Below are positions 32,750-41,098 of a DNA stretch of 64,000 nucleotides, piece by piece. The notes under the pieces are model-generated. The model was not told the origin of the DNA. It saw only the letters and a list, made by a program, of their open reading frames with translations, and did not search any database. The DNA comes from Streptomyces sp. PTY087I2. Its GTDB lineage: Bacteria > Actinomycetota > Actinomycetes > Streptomycetales > Streptomycetaceae. The number at the start of each line of letters is the position of its first letter. Within the stretch, counting starts at the first letter, position 1. Position numbers and translations under genes: made by a program. The stretch is from the NCBI RefSeq assembly GCF_001687325.1, contig NZ_LZRD01000030.1, forward strand, positions 4,974 through 68,973. Reading direction: 5' to 3'.

Positions 32750-34546
32750 TTGCGCGAGTTCAGCCTTCCGGCCCTGTACGAGGTCCCGACGGACGGCAAC
32801 CTGACGGATCTCATCCGCCGCAATGCCGCTCAGCATCCCGAAGTCGCGGTGATGAGCCGCAAGGTGGCCGGCGTCTGGACGGACGTCAGCGCCACCCAGT
32901 TCCTGGCCGAGGTGAGAGCCGCCGCCAAAGGGCTGATCGCCTCGGGTGTGCAGCCCGGCGACCGGGTCGCCCTGATGTCGCGCACCCGTTTCGAGTGGGT
33001 GCTGCTGGACTTCGCGATCTGGAGCGCGGGCGCGGTGACCGTGCCGGTGTACGAGACCAGCTCCGCCGAGCAGGTGCAGTGGATCCTCGGTGACTCCGGG
33101 GCGGTGGCGGTGCTCGTGGAGAGCGACGCGCACGCCGCGGCCGTGGCCTCCGTACGGGATTCCCTGCCGGAGCTGGCGCACGTCTGGCAGATCGACGCGG
33201 GCGCCGTGGAGGCGCTCGGCAGGGCGGGTGCCGAGGTCTCGGACGAGACCATGGACCTGCGGATGGTCAGCGCCAAGGCGGACGACCCGGCGACGATCGT
33301 CTACACCTCGGGCACCACGGGCCGCCCCAAGGGCTGTGTGCTCACCCACCGCAGCTTCTTCGCGGAGTGCGGCAACGTGGTGGAGCGGCTGAAGCCGCTG
33401 TTCCGTACGGGCGAGTGCTCGGTGCTGCTGTTCCTGCCCGCCGCGCACGTCTTCGGCCGGCTGGTCGAGGTGGCCTCGGTGATGGCCCCGATCAAGCTCG
33501 GCTGCGTCCCGGACATCAAGAACCTGACCGACGAGCTGGCCTCGTTCCGGCCGACGCTGATCCTGGGCGTGCCCCGGGTCTTCGAGAAGGTCTACAACGC
33601 GGCCCGCGCGAAGGCGCAGGCGGACGGCAAGGGCAAGATCTTCGACCGGGCCGCCGACACGGCGATCGCCTACAGCCGGGCGCTGTCCACCCCGCAGGGT
33701 CCCGCGCTGGGTCTGAAGCTCAAGCACAAGCTCTTCGACAAGCTGGTCTTCGGCAAGCTCCGCGCGGTGCTCGGCGGCCGGGGCGAGTACGCGATCTCCG
33801 GCGGCGCGCCGCTGGGCGAGCGGCTCGGCCACTTCTACCGGGGCATCGGCTTCACGGTCCTGGAGGGCTACGGCCTGACCGAGTCGTGCGCGGCCACCGC
33901 GTTCAACCCGTGGGACCGGCCGAAGATCGGCACGGTCGGCCAGCCGCTGCCCGGTTCGGTCGTGCGGATCGCGGACGACGGCGAGGTCCTGCTGCACGGC
34001 GAGCACCTGTTCACCGGTTACTGGAACAACGAGGCGGCCTCCGCCGAGGCGCTGGCCGACGGCTGGTTCCACACCGGGGACATCGGCACGCTCGACGAGG
34101 ACGGCTACCTCGCGATCACCGGCCGCAAGAAGGAGATCATCGTGACGGCGGGCGGCAAGAACGTCGCCCCGGCCGTCATCGAGGACCGGATCCGCGCCCA
34201 TGCCCTGGTCGCCGAGTGCATGGTGGTCGGCGACGGCCGCCCGTTCGTCGGGGCGCTGGTCACGCTGGACGAGGAGTTCCTGAGCCGCTGGGCCGAGGAG
34301 AACGGCAAGCCGGCCGGCTCGACGGCCCTGTCGCTGCGCGAGGACGCGGAGCTGCTGGCCGAGGTGCAGCGGGCGGTGGACGACGGCAACGCGGCGGTCT
34401 CCAAGGCGGAGTCGGTGCGCAAGTTCCGTATCCTGCCGACCCAGTTCACCGAGGAGGCGGGCCACATCACGCCGTCGCTGAAGCTGAAGCGGAACGTGGT
34501 GGCGAAGGACTTCGCGGACGAGGTGGAGTCGATCTACCGCGCCTGA
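32750..34546 (+). CDS. long-chain fatty-acid-CoA ligase (FadD15 type)
   Basis: A 598-residue AMP-forming acyl-CoA synthetase. The ATP motif is TIVYTSGTTGRPKGCVLTH, and VLEGYGLTESCAA, GWFHTGDIG and ITGRKKEIIVTAGGKNVAP complete the ANL signature. It is close to mycobacterial FadD15, whose genomic neighbourhood is shared. It starts at TTG 32750 with GAGGAG about 9 nt upstream; there is no ATG in a better position. The role is activation of fatty acids for membrane lipid synthesis or degradation. Confidence 0.93.
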   Translation: MREFSLPALYEVPTDGNLTDLIRRNAAQHPEVAVMSRKVAGVWTDVSATQFLAEVRAAAKGLIASGVQPGDRVALMSRTRFEWVLLDFAIWSAGAVTVPVYETSSAEQVQWILGDSGAVAVLVESDAHAAAVASVRDSLPELAHVWQIDAGAVEALGRAGAEVSDETMDLRMVSAKADDPATIVYTSGTTGRPKGCVLTHRSFFAECGNVVERLKPLFRTGECSVLLFLPAAHVFGRLVEVASVMAPIKLGCVPDIKNLTDELASFRPTLILGVPRVFEKVYNAARAKAQADGKGKIFDRAADTAIAYSRALSTPQGPALGLKLKHKLFDKLVFGKLRAVLGGRGEYAISGGAPLGERLGHFYRGIGFTVLEGYGLTESCAATAFNPWDRPKIGTVGQPLPGSVVRIADDGEVLLHGEHLFTGYWNNEAASAEALADGWFHTGDIGTLDEDGYLAITGRKKEIIVTAGGKNVAPAVIEDRIRAHALVAECMVVGDGRPFVGALVTLDEEFLSRWAEENGKPAGSTALSLREDAELLAEVQRAVDDGNAAVSKAESVRKFRILPTQFTEEAGHITPSLKLKRNVVAKDFADEVESIYRA

Positions 34547-34560
34547 GGGTTACGCCGGAG

Positions 34561-34592
34561 GGGGCCCGCGCTTTTCGAGAAGCGCGGGCCCC
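34561..34592 (+). terminator. terminator of acyl-CoA ligase gene
   Basis: GGGGCCCGCGCTT, loop TTCGAG, AAGCGCGGGCCCC: a 13-bp stem 15 nt after the stop codon. Confidence 0.85.
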
Positions 34593-34694
34593 TCGGCGTA
34601 CGTGTGGGCCAGGTGCGGGCCCCTTTCGCGTACGGCACACGCGGGGCCCTTCGGCGTACGGGCCACACGCGGGCCCCCTTCGCGTACGGCACAG
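34582..34694. repeat. degenerate tandem minisatellite
   Basis: Four imperfect units of about 29 bp with consensus GCGGGCCCCTTCGCGTACGG CACAC (starting near 34582, 34615, 34641 and 34669) fill the spacer between the acyl-CoA ligase terminator and the convergent glycosyltransferase gene. The units share the GCGTACG core and the GGGCCC palindrome. No coding potential is seen. Confidence 0.6.
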
Positions 34695-34742
34695 AGGGCG
34701 GCGCGGCGGGCGTCGGCCCCCCGGCCCGCCGCCCCCGTACGG

Positions 34743-35885
34743 TCACAGCAGCGTCTTGAGCTTCTCCGCCAGCAGGTCCCAGCGCCACTTCTCCTCGACC
34801 CAGGCCCGGCCGCGCTCCCCCATCCGCTGCCGCAGCTCCGGGTCGCCGAGCAGCGTGACGATCCGGTCCGCCGACTCCTCGGCGCTGCCGCCGCGCACCA
34901 CCCAGCCGGTCTCGCCGTCGAGCACCGCGTCCGGGGCGCCGCCGGAGTCGCCGGCCACCACGGGCAGCCCGGTCGCGGACGCCTCCAGGTAGACGATGCC
35001 CAGGCCCTCCACGTCCAGCCCGCCGCGCCGGGTCCGGCACGGCATCGCGAAGACGTCCCCGGCCCCGTAGTGCGCGGGCAGCTCCTCCCACGGCACGGGC
35101 CCGGTGAAGCGCACCGAGTCCGCCACCCCGGTCTCCTCGGCCAGCCGCTTCAGCTCCTTCGCGTACGGGCCGCCGCCGACGATCAGCAGCACCGCGTCCG
35201 GAATCTGCGCCAGGATCGCGGGCATGGCGAGGATCAGCGTGTCCTGGCCCTTGCGCGGCACCAGACGCGAGACGCAGACGACCACCGGGCGGTCGGTCAG
35301 CCCGAGGCGGGCCCGGACCTGGTCGCCGCCGGAGCCCGGATGGAAGGTCTTCTCGTCGACGCCGGGCGGCAGTTGGGCCATGCGGCCGGCCGCGTCGGGG
35401 GTGAGCGCGGCGGCGATCCGGGAGCGGGTGTACTCACCGAGATAGGTGATCGTGTCCGTGCCCTCACCGATCCGGCGCAGCAGCTGCCGGGACGCGGGCA
35501 GTTGCGCCCAGCCCGCCTCGTGGCCGTGGGTGGTGGCCACCAGACGGCGGGCGCCCGCGCGGCGCAGCGCCGGGGCCATCAGGCCGAGCGGGGCGGCGGC
35601 GCCGAACCAGACGGAGGTGCAGCCGTGGTCGCGCAGCAGCTCGGTGGCCCGGCGGGTGACGCGCGGGGTCGGCAGCAGCATCGTCGTCCGGTCGCGGACC
35701 ACGGGGAAGGGCTGTTCGGCGTCGAAGGCGGCGGTGGCCGCCGCGCCCTCCTCGCCGCGCTTCCAGGTGGAGGCGTAGACGACGACCCTCTCGGGATCCA
35801 GGCGCAGCGCCATGTTGTGCAGGAACGCCTGGATGCCACCGGGGCGGGGCGGGAAGTCGTTGGTCACGATCAAGGTCTTGTCCAT
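34743..35885 (-). CDS. GT4 glycosyltransferase (PimB'-like)
   Basis: A 380-residue GT-B glycosyltransferase. The N-terminus TLIVTNDFPPRPGGIQAFLH is the acceptor-side glycine-rich loop, and VVVCVSRLVPRKGQDTLILA, VLLIVGGGPY and EGLGIVYLEASATGLPVVAG form the nucleotide-sugar site with the E..E pair. In mycobacteria the homologous position holds PimB', the second mannosyltransferase of phosphatidylinositol mannoside synthesis; a PIM-type role is likely here. ATG 35885 (MDKTLIV) starts the fold. It is divergent from the GT87 gene. Confidence 0.88.
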   Translation of the reverse strand: MDKTLIVTNDFPPRPGGIQAFLHNMALRLDPERVVVYASTWKRGEEGAAATAAFDAEQPFPVVRDRTTMLLPTPRVTRRATELLRDHGCTSVWFGAAAPLGLMAPALRRAGARRLVATTHGHEAGWAQLPASRQLLRRIGEGTDTITYLGEYTRSRIAAALTPDAAGRMAQLPPGVDEKTFHPGSGGDQVRARLGLTDRPVVVCVSRLVPRKGQDTLILAMPAILAQIPDAVLLIVGGGPYAKELKRLAEETGVADSVRFTGPVPWEELPAHYGAGDVFAMPCRTRRGGLDVEGLGIVYLEASATGLPVVAGDSGGAPDAVLDGETGWVVRGGSAEESADRIVTLLGDPELRQRMGERGRAWVEEKWRWDLLAEKLKTLL

Positions 35886-35991
35886 CGCCGCCGACAGTAC
35901 CGAACGGCCGCGCTTCACCGCTGGCGCCCTCCGCCGACGGCATCATGAACCGCCGGGGGGCGGTCGGGGACGAACGACGACGAGGGCGGCG

Positions 35992-37242
35992 ATGACGACG
36001 GGACGAGCACCCACCGGCACCGGACCGTGGCCCTACGCGGTCTGGGCGTTGACCCGCGGCTGGCTGCTGGCCTGCGTGTTCCAGGTGGTCACGGTGGCCG
36101 GCCCGGACGTCACGGTGGATGTGTCGGTGATCTACCGGGGCTGGTACGAGACCCTGCTGACCGGCACGTATCCGCTGGACGACGTCACCTGGCAGTACCC
36201 GCCCGGGGCGGCCCTGGCGATCCTCTCCCCCGCCCTGCTGCCGTTCTGGGAGTACGCGACGGCGTTCTTCATGCTGGTGCTGGTCTGCGACGCGCTGGTA
36301 CTGGGGCTGCTGCTGTACGCGGGGCGGCGGCCGGGGATGCGGGCTGCGGGCGCCTGGGTATGGGTCGTGGGGGTGCCGCTGCTGGGTCCGACGGTCTACG
36401 CCCGCTACGACCTGATGGTGACGGCGGTCGCGGTGGCGGCGCTGCTGGCGGGGGTGCGCAGGCCCCGGGCGCTGGGGGCGCTGGCCGCGTTCGGGGCGCT
36501 GCTGAAGGGGTGGCCGGCGCTGCTGCTGGTGGGGGTGCGCAAGGGGCGCCCGACACGGGCGGCCTGGGGGTCGGCGGCGCTGAGCGCGGCGGGTCTCGCG
36601 GCGGCGTTCGCGCTGTGGATGCCCGGGGCGTTCGCGTTCCTGGCCTTCCAGCGGGACCGGGGCACCGAGGTCGAGTCGCTGGGGGCGCTGGTCTTCCACA
36701 TCGCGCGGCAGTTCGGCTGGGAGGGGCGGGTGGAGCTGCGTTACGGCTCGCTGGAGTTCGTCGGGCCGCGGGTGGAGCTGGTGTCGACGCTGGCGCTGGG
36801 GCTCGCGGTCCTGGCACTGGGCTGGCTGCTGCTGTGGCGGCTGCGGGCCCGGTCGTTCGCGGCGCGCACCCCGGCCGAGGCGGCGTTCACGGCGGTGCTG
36901 CTGTTCACGGTGACCAGCCGGGTGATCAGCCCGCAGTACGTGGTGTGGCTGGTCGGTCTGGCCGCGGTGTGCCTGGTGTTCCGGGGGACGGCGATGACCC
37001 TGCCCGCGGTCCTGGTGCTGGTGGCGGCGGGGGTGACGCTGCTGGAGTTCCCGATCGGCTTCGGCCATGTGGTGGCGAGCGACGCGCGCGGGGTGACGCT
37101 CCTGGTCGTACGGAACGGGCTGCTGGTGGCGGCCTCGCTGATCGCGGCCCGGCGGCTGTGGCGGTCGACGGTGCCGGGGAGACCACGCGTACAGGCCGTC
37201 CCGGGCGCGGTGGAGGGTCAGCCGAGCCGGGTGGCGAGGTAG
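35992..37242 (+). CDS. GT87 polyprenol-phosphate mannosyltransferase-like protein
   Basis: A 416-residue multi-pass membrane protein with about ten hydrophobic helices. The start-proximal VDVSVIYRGWYETLLTG and DVTWQYPPGA match the D-rich catalytic loop of DUF2029/GT87 alpha-mannosyltransferases, and TVYARYDLMV and RVISPQYVVWLVGLAAV are conserved later. These enzymes use polyprenol-phosphate mannose on the outer face of the membrane. It is divergent from the PimB'-like gene, consistent with one lipoglycan pathway. The last 25 nt overlap the convergent protease gene. Confidence 0.8.
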   Translation: MTTGRAPTGTGPWPYAVWALTRGWLLACVFQVVTVAGPDVTVDVSVIYRGWYETLLTGTYPLDDVTWQYPPGAALAILSPALLPFWEYATAFFMLVLVCDALVLGLLLYAGRRPGMRAAGAWVWVVGVPLLGPTVYARYDLMVTAVAVAALLAGVRRPRALGALAAFGALLKGWPALLLVGVRKGRPTRAAWGSAALSAAGLAAAFALWMPGAFAFLAFQRDRGTEVESLGALVFHIARQFGWEGRVELRYGSLEFVGPRVELVSTLALGLAVLALGWLLLWRLRARSFAARTPAEAAFTAVLLFTVTSRVISPQYVVWLVGLAAVCLVFRGTAMTLPAVLVLVAAGVTLLEFPIGFGHVVASDARGVTLLVVRNGLLVAASLIAARRLWRSTVPGRPRVQAVPGAVEGQPSRVAR

Positions 37243-38474
37243 TCGCGCCAGTCGGCGGTGAACTGTTCGGGGGTGGTGTCGAGCACCGCTTTCAGGGCTT
37301 CCTCCACCGCCCCTTCGCGCCCGTCGTGCGCGCCGACGGTCTCGTAGAAGGCGATCAGCTTCTCCTTGCCCCATCGCGCGGCGATCAGCTCGCAGGCCAG
37401 CCAGCCGCCCTCGTACGCGCCCGCGAGCTTCGCCGGGTCGCCGTCGAAGCCGAAGTCCCCGTCGGCGGGGAGGTCGGCCGGGGTCCGGCCGTCGCGGACG
37501 GCCTCGGCCAGTTCGGGGGCGATGGTGTCGGCGGCGCGGTCCTCGCCCCGGTAGGCGGTCCAGTCGGCGAAGCCCTCGGAGAGCCAGACGGGGGTGGCGC
37601 TGGAGGTGCTGGTCCGGGTGGCGACATGGGTCGTCTCATGGGTCAGGACGATCCGCTGCCCGAAGCTGCCCAGGGTGGCGTACGCCTGTGGGTTGACGAT
37701 CACCCGGTCGGCGATGGCGGGGCGGTCGCCGGTGCCGCCGACCTCGCCGGTGGTGACGGCGGCGATGCCCCGGTAGCTGGCCTCGGGCGAGCCGAGCAGC
37801 CCCGCCATGGACTCGACGGAGTCCGGGACGAGGACGACCACCCGGCGGTTCCAGGGGCGCGGCCAGGCGTCCGAGACGGCCGGTACGGCGAGGTCCACGG
37901 TGTCCGCGATCTGCCGCAGCTCCTCCTCGCCCCGTCCGACGCCCAGGACGATGCTGTGGGCGCCCTGGACGACGTCCACGTCCCCCTGCTGCCACAGCTG
38001 CCCGGAGGCGCCCTTGGCGGGCCGGTCCTCGGTGATGTACCAGCGCTCGCCGTCGCGCATCAGCTCCAGGACGCGGCGGGTGGCGACCGGGGCGGTGTCG
38101 TACCCGTCGATCCGGTAGCGCAGCTCCACCTCGGCGGTGGCCCACTGCCCGTCCTGCTCGGTGATGCCCTTGACGTCGTACGTCCACGACTTGAGCGGCA
38201 CGTCGGCGAGCCGTTCCAGCTCGGTGCGCTGGGTGGCCCGGAGCTTCGCGGCGTCCGGGGCGAGGCCGTCGAGGTAGCCCGCCGGGTCGTGGGCGAGGAC
38301 GGCCGCCGCGCGGCGCTCCAGGGTGGCGTCGAGGGCCCCGGTGGTGAGGAAGGTGTCCGGGCCGGCGGAGGCCGTGCAGGCGGACGCGGTCAGGAGCGCG
38401 GCGAGCACCAGGCCCGCCGCACGCCGCCGCCCTCGGGGGCGTCCCCCGCGCGCGTCACGTCCTCGTACGGCCAC
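37218..38474 (-). CDS. lipoprotein zinc metalloprotease (gluzincin-like)
   Basis: A 418-residue lipoprotein. A basic leader (MAVRGRDARGGRPRGRRRAA) precedes a hydrophobic helix and the lipobox LLTASAC. The C-terminal half contains RIVLTHETTHVATRTS, with HETTH as the HExxH zinc site, and VWLSEGFADWTAY supplies the third ligand Glu, the HExxH...E arrangement of gluzincins. No substrate can be inferred. It overlaps the convergent GT87 gene by 25 nt. Confidence 0.85.
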   Translation of the reverse strand: MAVRGRDARGGRPRGRRRAAGLVLAALLTASACTASAGPDTFLTTGALDATLERRAAAVLAHDPAGYLDGLAPDAAKLRATQRTELERLADVPLKSWTYDVKGITEQDGQWATAEVELRYRIDGYDTAPVATRRVLELMRDGERWYITEDRPAKGASGQLWQQGDVDVVQGAHSIVLGVGRGEEELRQIADTVDLAVPAVSDAWPRPWNRRVVVLVPDSVESMAGLLGSPEASYRGIAAVTTGEVGGTGDRPAIADRVIVNPQAYATLGSFGQRIVLTHETTHVATRTSTSSATPVWLSEGFADWTAYRGEDRAADTIAPELAEAVRDGRTPADLPADGDFGFDGDPAKLAGAYEGGWLACELIAARWGKEKLIAFYETVGAHDGREGAVEEALKAVLDTTPEQFTADWRDYLATRLG

Positions 38475-38490
38475 CCTGCCGATCGTACGG

Positions 38491-39519
38491 TCAGATCCGG
38501 GTGACCGAGGAGACGGGCATCATGCCGACCGGATCGTAGCGGACCGCGGCGCCCGGGTAGGGGGCGTGGATGACCTGGCCGTTGCCGACGTACATGCCGA
38601 TGTGGCTGGCGTCCGCCCGGTAGGCGACGAGGTCACCGGGCTGTGCCTGGGAGAGGGGCACCATGCGGCCCGCGTAGCGCTGGGCCTGGGAGGTGCGGGG
38701 CAGGCTCACCCCGGCCTGGGCGTAGGCCCACTGCATCAGGCCGGAACAGTCGAATCCGGAGGGCCCGTTGGCGCCCCAGACGTAGGGTCTGCCGAGCGCC
38801 TGGTGCGCGGCGGCCACGGCGGACATCGCGCGGGCCGAGCCGGGGGCGACGCCGGAGAGGTCGGGCAGCCCGTCGCGGCCGGAGCGGGAGGCCCGGTCGA
38901 AGGAGGCGCGCTGCTCGGGCGGCAGCGAGGCGAGCAGCCGGCGGGCCTCGCGGAGCTTGGCCTCGACGGCGCGCTTGTGGCGGCTGACGGCGGCCCGGTT
39001 GCGCTCCAGGTCGGTCAGGGCGCGGGTGGTCTCGGCGCGGCTCTGGGCAAGCTTGCGCTGGGCGTGCCGCAGTTTGTCCAGGGTCATCGCCTGGCGGGCG
39101 CCGGCCCGGTCGAGGGCGGCGGCCTGCTCCAGGTAGGTGTCCGGGTCGGCGGAGAGCAGCAGGGCGACGGCCGGGTCGATGGAGCCGGTGCGGTACTGGG
39201 CGCCCGCCATCGCGCCGAGCGCGTTGCGCATCTCGTTGACGCGTTCCTGGCCCCGGGCCGTGGCGTCCTGGGCGCGGTCCGCCTCGCCGCGCAGCCGCTT
39301 CACGCGCTCCCCGGCCTCGTTGAACCGCTCGGTGGCCTGCTCGGCCTCCTCGTAGAGGCGGTCGACGGCGGCCTTGGCGCTCTCCCGGGTGTCCTTCGGG
39401 TCGGCGCTCGCCGGGGCCCCGGTCAGGGTGGCGGCCGCGGTGGCGGCGGCCGCCGAGACGACCGTGACCCGGACGCCTCTGGTGAAGCCGGACTGTGTGC
39501 AACGGCGATGGGACACCAC
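38491..39519 (-). CDS. NlpC/P60 peptidoglycan hydrolase
   Basis: A 342-residue secreted C40 hydrolase. A signal peptide occupies about 1-40 (VVSAAAATAAATLTGAPASA), followed by a long alpha-helical coiled coil (about 45-210), and the NlpC/P60 domain starts near 235: GRPYVWGANGPSGFDCSGLM with catalytic Cys, then ASHIGMYVGNGQVIHAP with His. Architecture resembles RipA/RipC endopeptidases. GTG 39519 is preferred over 39516 and 39531 by distance to GGGAG. It is a paralogue of the next gene upstream and lacks a riboswitch of its own. Confidence 0.9.
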   Translation of the reverse strand: MVSHRRCTQSGFTRGVRVTVVSAAAATAAATLTGAPASADPKDTRESAKAAVDRLYEEAEQATERFNEAGERVKRLRGEADRAQDATARGQERVNEMRNALGAMAGAQYRTGSIDPAVALLLSADPDTYLEQAAALDRAGARQAMTLDKLRHAQRKLAQSRAETTRALTDLERNRAAVSRHKRAVEAKLREARRLLASLPPEQRASFDRASRSGRDGLPDLSGVAPGSARAMSAVAAAHQALGRPYVWGANGPSGFDCSGLMQWAYAQAGVSLPRTSQAQRYAGRMVPLSQAQPGDLVAYRADASHIGMYVGNGQVIHAPYPGAAVRYDPVGMMPVSSVTRI

Positions 39520-39677
39520 TGGTAGCCGCACTCCCTTCCGCTGACGCGGTGGTGCGCAGCCCCTGCCGCCCGGGCGGGCGGACGGAGTCCGGGAGCTGCG
39601 CAGCAGCCAGACAGTAATCGGACGACTACGCGTCGGCCAAAGACCGCGCCACGGCCGGAAGAAGGGCCGGAATGCCG

Positions 39678-39713
39678 CCGCCCCGCCGGTGACCTTGGTC
39701 TCCGGCGGGGCGG
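39678..39713 (-). terminator. terminator between NlpC/P60 paralogues
   Basis: CCGCCCCGCCGG, loop TGACCTTGGTCT, CCGGCGGGGCGG: a 12-bp stem about 67 nt past the stop of the NlpC/P60 gene that ends at 39780. It should separate the two paralogues transcriptionally. Confidence 0.75.
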
Positions 39714-39779
39714 GGGCGTCAGCGTGGTGCGCGGCGATTCCCTCGTTCGGGCGTGCCGTGGCGCGCCGTCGCGTCGGTG

Positions 39780-40805
39780 TCAGATGCGGACGCCGAACTG
39801 GAAGGTGCCCATGTAGTCCATCGACTCGTAGCGGACGACGGTGCCCGGCTTCGGGGCGTGCAGGACCTGGTTGTTGCCGGCGTAGAAGCCGACGTGCGAC
39901 AGGCCGTTGAAGAAGACCAGGTCGCCCGGCTTGAGCTGGCTGCGGCCGATCTTCGTGCCGTCGTTCTGCTGGGTGTACGTGGTCCGGCTGATGCCGACAC
40001 CGGCCTGGGCGAAGGCCCACTGGGTCAGCCCGGAGCAGTCGTAGGAGTTGGGGCCGGAGCCGCCGGAGACGTACGGCTTGCCGATCTGGGTGGCGGCGGC
40101 GCTGAGGGCGGCGGCTCCACGGCCGGACGCGGGGGCCTCGTTGCCGAGTTCGACCCGGTCGCTGGCGGCGCGGCTGGCGCGCTGCTCCTCCTGCTGCATC
40201 TTGGCCCGCTCGGCCTGCGTCAGCGTGTTGAGGAGCCGCTGGGCGTCGGCCAGCTTGCCCTGGTACTTCTTCTTGTTCTCGCCGAGCGCCTTGCGGACGT
40301 CGGCGAGGTCGCCGAGCTTGTCCTGGGCTTCCTTGCGCTGCTGGGCGAGGGTGCGCTGCTTGGACTGGATCTTCTGGAGCGCCTCGGTCTGCTTGACCGT
40401 CAGCTGGTCGAGCGCGGAGGCCTGGTCCAGGAAGCTGTCCGGGTCCGAGGCGAGGAAGAGGGCGACCGAGGGGTCGATGCCGCCGGAGCGGTACTGCGCG
40501 GTGGCGATCGAACCCAGCTCGCCGCGGAGCGTGTTGAGCTCGGCCTGGCCGCGGGCGACCTTGTCCTGGAGCGCGTCGACTTCCTTCTTCAGCTTGTCCT
40601 GCTGCTCCTTGGCCCCGTTGTACTTCTCGGTGGCGGCCTCGGCCTCGTGGTAGAGCTTGTCGACCTTCGCCTTGACCTCGCTCTTGGTCGGCTTGGGGTC
40701 GGCGTGGGCGGCCTGGGAGGTCAGGGCCACGGCCGCGGCGGCGGTCGCGGTGAGCACGGTCACGCGGGTGCGGCTCGGCTGCTTGGGACGACGGTGGGAC
40801 GCCAC
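39780..40805 (-). CDS. NlpC/P60 peptidoglycan hydrolase (c-di-AMP controlled)
   Basis: A 341-residue secreted C40 hydrolase with signal peptide (about 1-37), a Lys/Glu/Gln-rich coiled coil (about 45-200) and an NlpC/P60 domain: GKPYVSGGSGPNSYDCSGLT carries the Cys and LSHVGFYAGNNQVLHAP the His. It cleaves peptidoglycan stem peptides during growth or germination by family analogy. The upstream leader is a ydaO-type RNA, as is usual for actinobacterial NlpC/P60 and rpf genes. Its nearest paralogue lies directly downstream. Confidence 0.93.
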   Translation of the reverse strand: MASHRRPKQPSRTRVTVLTATAAAAVALTSQAAHADPKPTKSEVKAKVDKLYHEAEAATEKYNGAKEQQDKLKKEVDALQDKVARGQAELNTLRGELGSIATAQYRSGGIDPSVALFLASDPDSFLDQASALDQLTVKQTEALQKIQSKQRTLAQQRKEAQDKLGDLADVRKALGENKKKYQGKLADAQRLLNTLTQAERAKMQQEEQRASRAASDRVELGNEAPASGRGAAALSAAATQIGKPYVSGGSGPNSYDCSGLTQWAFAQAGVGISRTTYTQQNDGTKIGRSQLKPGDLVFFNGLSHVGFYAGNNQVLHAPKPGTVVRYESMDYMGTFQFGVRI

Positions 40806-40817
40806 GAAGGCGAGCTC

Positions 40818-40960
40818 CTTCTTCCTCAGAGCCGCCTACCGGGCTTGTGGGGGACAGAATCCCCGGCTCCGTGCACATGACGGACTCGGCGGTTCCTTCG
40901 CCGTCACCCCCAATGGGTGATCAACCGTGCGAAGGTTCGAGGCCTGACCCTAGTGACCAT
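40818..40960 (-). ncRNA. c-di-AMP (ydaO/yuaA) riboswitch
   Basis: On the reverse strand the leader contains GGTCACTAGGGTCAGGCCTC, then TTGGGGGTGACGGCGAAGGAACC, CGCCGAGTCCGTCA, GGAGCCGGGGATTC and CCCGGTAGGCGGCTCTGAGG. The elements GGGGTGA, GAxTCCGTCA and CCxGTAGGCG occur in the order of the ydaO consensus. It ends about 13-20 nt before the NlpC/P60 start. The 5' limit is approximate, and assignment is by consensus memory rather than covariance search. Confidence 0.78.
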
Positions 40961-41098
40961 CTTGTGATCAGTTCAAATCCTCACAGGATTTTTCTCGTCA
41001 CACCCGGCACTTCTTTACTCTCACCCCACCGCGTGTAGCGGCGACTTGACGGTACGTTCCCGCAAATCCGGCATGTCACACATGCCGCCCAAACACCT

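Noticed and set aside
34582..34694. CRISPR array
   Set aside because: Units are degenerate tandem repeats without spacers of regular length and without cas genes.
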